Assembly: GCA_949130495.1 (NCBI GenBank)
Contig: OX422207.1
Span: forward strand, 368,177,868 to 368,241,867
Direction: 5' to 3'
Length of the DNA: 64,000 bases
Origin: Sambucus nigra
Taxonomy: Eukaryota; Streptophyta; Magnoliopsida; Dipsacales; Adoxaceae
Part shown: positions 61,495 through 64,000 of the stretch, piece after piece
Layout of the letters: the number at the start of each line of letters is the position of its first letter
Numbering within the stretch: position 1 is the stretch's first letter
Position numbers and translations under genes: made by a program
Notes under the pieces: generated by a model
Databases searched by the model: none
What the model was told of the DNA's origin: nothing
The model's input: the letters and a program-made list of their open reading frames with translations, nothing else

Positions 61495-62680
61495 TCACGG
61501 GGGAGGGAAATGGGATGAGCTGGGCGCGTAGGGGCCATAGGGGTCATGAAAATATGATGGTAGTGGCTCATTAGGGTCCCCTAGGCGGCGGTAGATATCC
61601 GCTTGCCTTCGAGCCGCCCGATTCTGATCTCGTTGGTAGTCGATCACAAAGTTCTCAAATCGGTTCTCAAAGGTCTCGAATCGGTTCTCAAGGGTGTACA
61701 ACCGGGTCGAGATATCGGTACCCGCCCACTCAAAATCCGGGTCGTCCTCCTCGTCCGCCGACTCGTCGTCGGCACCGACGTCACCCATCTCAACGTCCGC
61801 TTCGGCGGCCTCCTCGTCCGCGCTCTCTTCCGAGGCAGCCTCTTCCTCGCTATCATGCCCCCGTCGTGCCGGATTATGGCGAGCTGTTTGGAACTCTTAG
61901 TGCGAGTGCCTTGTCCAAAGGGACCGGGAATCCGGATGCGGTCGGCAGGGGCCTCAATGCCGGAGTCTTGGAGGATAGACGTGATCAAACGGGCATAGGG
62001 AAAAGGGGCGGTACCCTTCTCATCCAAAGAAGCGGCGATGATGTCGGCATACAATGTGCGGGCCAAATGGATGGAGGTTTGGGGATCGAAGAGATGGTAG
62101 GTCAAGGTGGCTTGCCGAGGCCTCATGGCGGAATCGTTGGACGTTTGAAGAATGTTGGCGCATACAATTTGGAAAGTGAGGTGCGCCATTTCATTGAGTC
62201 ATCCAACAGCGACTGTTTGGCCCGCCCAAGCCACGTTTGGAGCAATGTGCTCCATTATGACGTCCTTAGCGACCGGAGGAACGTTCCTAGGATAGGTGAA
62301 GTCTTGGGGTCCGGGACACCAAAGGTGGCCAATTTGGCCGTGAGGAGGGCTAAGGAAAAAGGAACGACCGTTCCATCAACGTAAGCTTGGGCCTCAAATT
62401 GGTCCGTCCGCACAAGCGTGCCATAGAATAACCGGACCTCGGAAGCCCACACGGCGTCATGGGGTTCGTTGAGGAAACGACACCACCCCCGGGCCATGAA
62501 TAGGGCCGTGACAGAATTGGGCAGCGCGTTCCATTGAATCGCGCGCTCCATATGGAGTTTTCGGCTTGTCCCGAAGAAGTTGGTGCACCATCGCTTCTCT
62601 TGGCGGGATCGGAACTCGTTGCTCTCGGAGTGTAGGATGTCGGTGGATGCGTATTTGGTGGGAGCAGCACGGGGGGCCAT
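61495..62680 (-). pseudogene. Third ORF of J in env-like position (putative plant transposon protein type)
   Basis: Starts at the Met of MAPRAAPTKYAST (62680). The first part to about 62310 contains MERAIQWNALPNSVTALFMARGWCRFLNEP...WASEVRLFYGTLV...YVDGTVVPFSLALL, resembling the Putative plant transposon protein domain (PF20167) often encoded downstream of integrase in Athila elements. A one-base shift near 62310 moves to the frame with NVPPVAKDVIMEHIAPNVAW, a TGA at 62199-62201, and then MAHLTFQIVCANIL to about 61900. A second shift near 61895 leads to an acidic Glu/Asp-rich stretch, a short heptad-like region (TLENRFETFENRFENFVIDY) and a Pro/Tyr-rich end at 61495. Total about 395 codons. No signal peptide or membrane segment is seen, so an envelope role is not supported. 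It is GC-rich compared with the surroundings. Confidence 0.7.
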
Positions 62681-63301
62681 GGAGACAGAGAGGATAGAAC
62701 TCACAAAAATCTGGAGAAGGAGAGGAGAGAAATTTTGTTTGAGGTGTGAAGAGAAGAGGAGGGGTAGGGTTGAATTTATAGTGGAGGGAAAGGATTTGGA
62801 GGGAAAAGGTGGTTGGAGGGAAAGGTATGTGGAGGGAAAGGGTGTATGGGGATGTGGGAAACTGAATGGGAGGGAAGGATGGTAATTGGGGGGAAGGGGG
62901 GTGAATGGGAGTGGGGGATTCAACGAATCTACAGAAGGCGGACCGGTCCGGTCCAGGGGCGGACCGGTCCGGTTTTTTTAATTTCCAAAAAATTCAACAG
63001 GCGGACCGGTCCGGCCTTAAATTAAAGGAACCGGTCCGGCTTGGGGATTTTAGGCTGGAATTTCCCCGAAACTAGATTTCAACCTCTCTTCCTCGAAATA
63101 TTGCACTTTTAAAACGCGCTCCTCACCAAATATAGACTAAGGACCTCTCAATAACACCGGTCACCCGAATTGACCCAATTCCCGAACATGCACATGCTAA
63201 ACCCGAATGTACCAAAATCCTAACGACACTCACTAACGCACACGACACACACGACTCTCACCATATACGCGTCGGGGGTGCGACGACCTAACTGAAACCG
63301 T
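62681..63301 (-). other. Spacer between integrase and third ORF of J
   Basis: Purine-rich on the plus strand (62690-62925), so pyrimidine-rich on the coding strand, probably a leader of the third ORF. Then the palindrome cluster at 62936-63045, and the block shared with I just after integrase (63265-63295). Confidence 0.65.
62936..63045. repeat. GCGGACCGGTCCG palindrome cluster in J internal region
   Basis: Four copies (GGCGGACCGGTCCGG three times and one GGAACCGGTCCGG) in 110 bases. Same motif as in J's LTR 3.7 kb away, here between integrase and the third ORF. Confidence 0.9.
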
Positions 63302-64000
63302 TCACTCTACCCCGTAAACGGGGTCCGACAACCAAACGGTGTCGACTTCCTCACCGCACGCCTCAAGATATGGCTTTAGGCGTTGTCCATTCACTTTGAA
63401 TGTATTTACCCCTTTTAAATCTTCTAATTCGACAGCTCCGTGGGGGAAAACATTCTTGACAACAAACGGACCAGACCATCGCGACCGCAACTTGCCCGGA
63501 AAGAGATGAAGCCGAGAGTTATAGAGAAGAACTTTTTACCCGGGAAGAAACTCTTTGCATCGAATGATGCTATCGTGTGCGAGTTTCATCCTTTCTTTGG
63601 CAATTTTGGCATTCTCATACGCATCATTGCGTATCTCCTCTAACTCATTTAGTTGAAGCTTACGAGCTTCACCGACTTTATCCATGGCATAATTGAGCTC
63701 CTTAATTGCCCAATACACTTTGTGTTCTAACTCCACGGGGAGATGGCAAGGTTTTCCATACACGAGGCGAAAAGGGGACATGCCAAGATGATTTTTGTAT
63801 GCGGTGCGATAGGCCCATAGCGAATCGTTCAGTCTAATGGACCAATCTTTCCGGTTAGGATTGACGGTCTTCTCGAGAATGTTCTTGATCTCACGATTCG
63901 CTAGTTCGGCCTTCCCATTTGTTTGTGGGTGATACGTCGTTCCAACCTTGTGAACGACGCCATACTTTCTCATAAGCTTCCCGAATGGCCAATTGCAAAA
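63302..64000 (-). pseudogene. Athila-type integrase C-terminal half of J (one stop)
   Basis: Reads from the right edge inward. The end of the core has [30 protein letters not shown] with the catalytic Glu, then [52 protein letters not shown], typical Athila integrase, and a basic helical part. A TAA at 63536-63538 interrupts the frame, which resumes in the same phase with a LHLFPGK segment, then [26 protein letters not shown] and [12 protein letters not shown] (C-terminal SH3-like domain) up to the stop at 63302. Integrase would insert the cDNA into the host genome. The N-terminal half and RT lie outside the window. The upstream text FCNWPFGKL fits, so the window edge cuts a continuous frame. 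Confidence 0.9.

Larger units (their letters stand above)
58175..64000 (-). mobile_element. Element J: Athila-like gypsy element, cut by the right window edge
   Basis: Minus-strand element: 3' LTR 58175-59737, PPT 59738-59747, noncoding 59748-61490, env-position ORF 61495-62680, spacer with palindromes to 63300, integrase 63302-64000 and beyond. The LTR and the noncoding parts are homologous to element I but clearly diverged, so I and J are subfamilies of one Athila-like family. The left TSD would be CTCAG (58170-58174); the other end is outside. Confidence 0.87.

Overview
The window is heterochromatin-like DNA from a flowering plant with a repeat-rich genome (probably a eudicot; I cannot name the species). 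No ordinary host gene is supported. Almost every base belongs to nested transposable elements. The evidence is tRNA-Met and tRNA-Asp primer-binding sites, TG...CA long terminal repeats (LTRs), target-site duplications (TSDs), polypurine tracts (PPTs) and decayed gag/pol frames typical of plant Ty1/copia and Ty3/gypsy elements, plus one CACTA DNA transposon.

Layout, left to right. (1) Element B, a gypsy element on the minus strand cut by the left edge: decayed gag 1-555, PBS 719-736, 3.0 kb 5' LTR 741-3745. B lies inside the 3' LTR of element A. (2) Element A, a related gypsy element (minus, 3746-28923): 3' LTR remnant 3746-6144, decayed internal pieces 6145-7161, 14187-16960 and 25720-25974, 5' LTR 25975-28923. 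A is split by two young copia Sirevirus-type insertions. Element D (minus, 7162-14181, TSD ATTTT) carries gag but no pol. Element C (plus, 16961-25714, TSD TTGTG) carries gag-pol with only three visible lesions. (3) Element G, an old plus-strand Tat-like gypsy element: gag about 29330-30300, gypsy RNase H 30381-30830, second (archaeal-type) RNase H and integrase 43653-45330. G is split by element E, an old Sirevirus (minus, 30836-43647, TSD TTCAT/TTCGT). E in turn is split by element F, a CACTA transposon (35462-39153, TSD TTA) with a decayed multi-exon Transposase_24-like gene and very long microsatellites. (4) A minus-strand copia RT/RNase H scrap (H, about 45320-46080) and unassigned sequence. 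(5) Element I, an Athila-like element (minus, 47242-55342, TSD CTCAA) that keeps gag-protease but has lost RT, RNase H and integrase. (6) An interval with a decayed DUF7745-like frame (56715-57218, minus). (7) Element J, an Athila-like element (minus, 58175 to the right edge) with integrase and a decayed third ORF in the env-like position.

Inferred order of events: G is oldest. A and E entered G. B, C and D entered A, and F entered E. C and D are youngest, with LTR pairs differing by only about 1-2% by eye; the A and E pairs are clearly more diverged. No element here is fully coding, so any mobility would need proteins in trans. D (gag only) and I (gag-protease only) look like natural partial elements of that kind.

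The most interesting recurring signal is a cassette of short perfect palindromes inside the LTRs of five elements (A, B, D, I, J). Its position is similar within related pairs but the palindrome sequence differs. A second signal is a hairpin plus downstream motif shared by the 3' noncoding regions of C and D.
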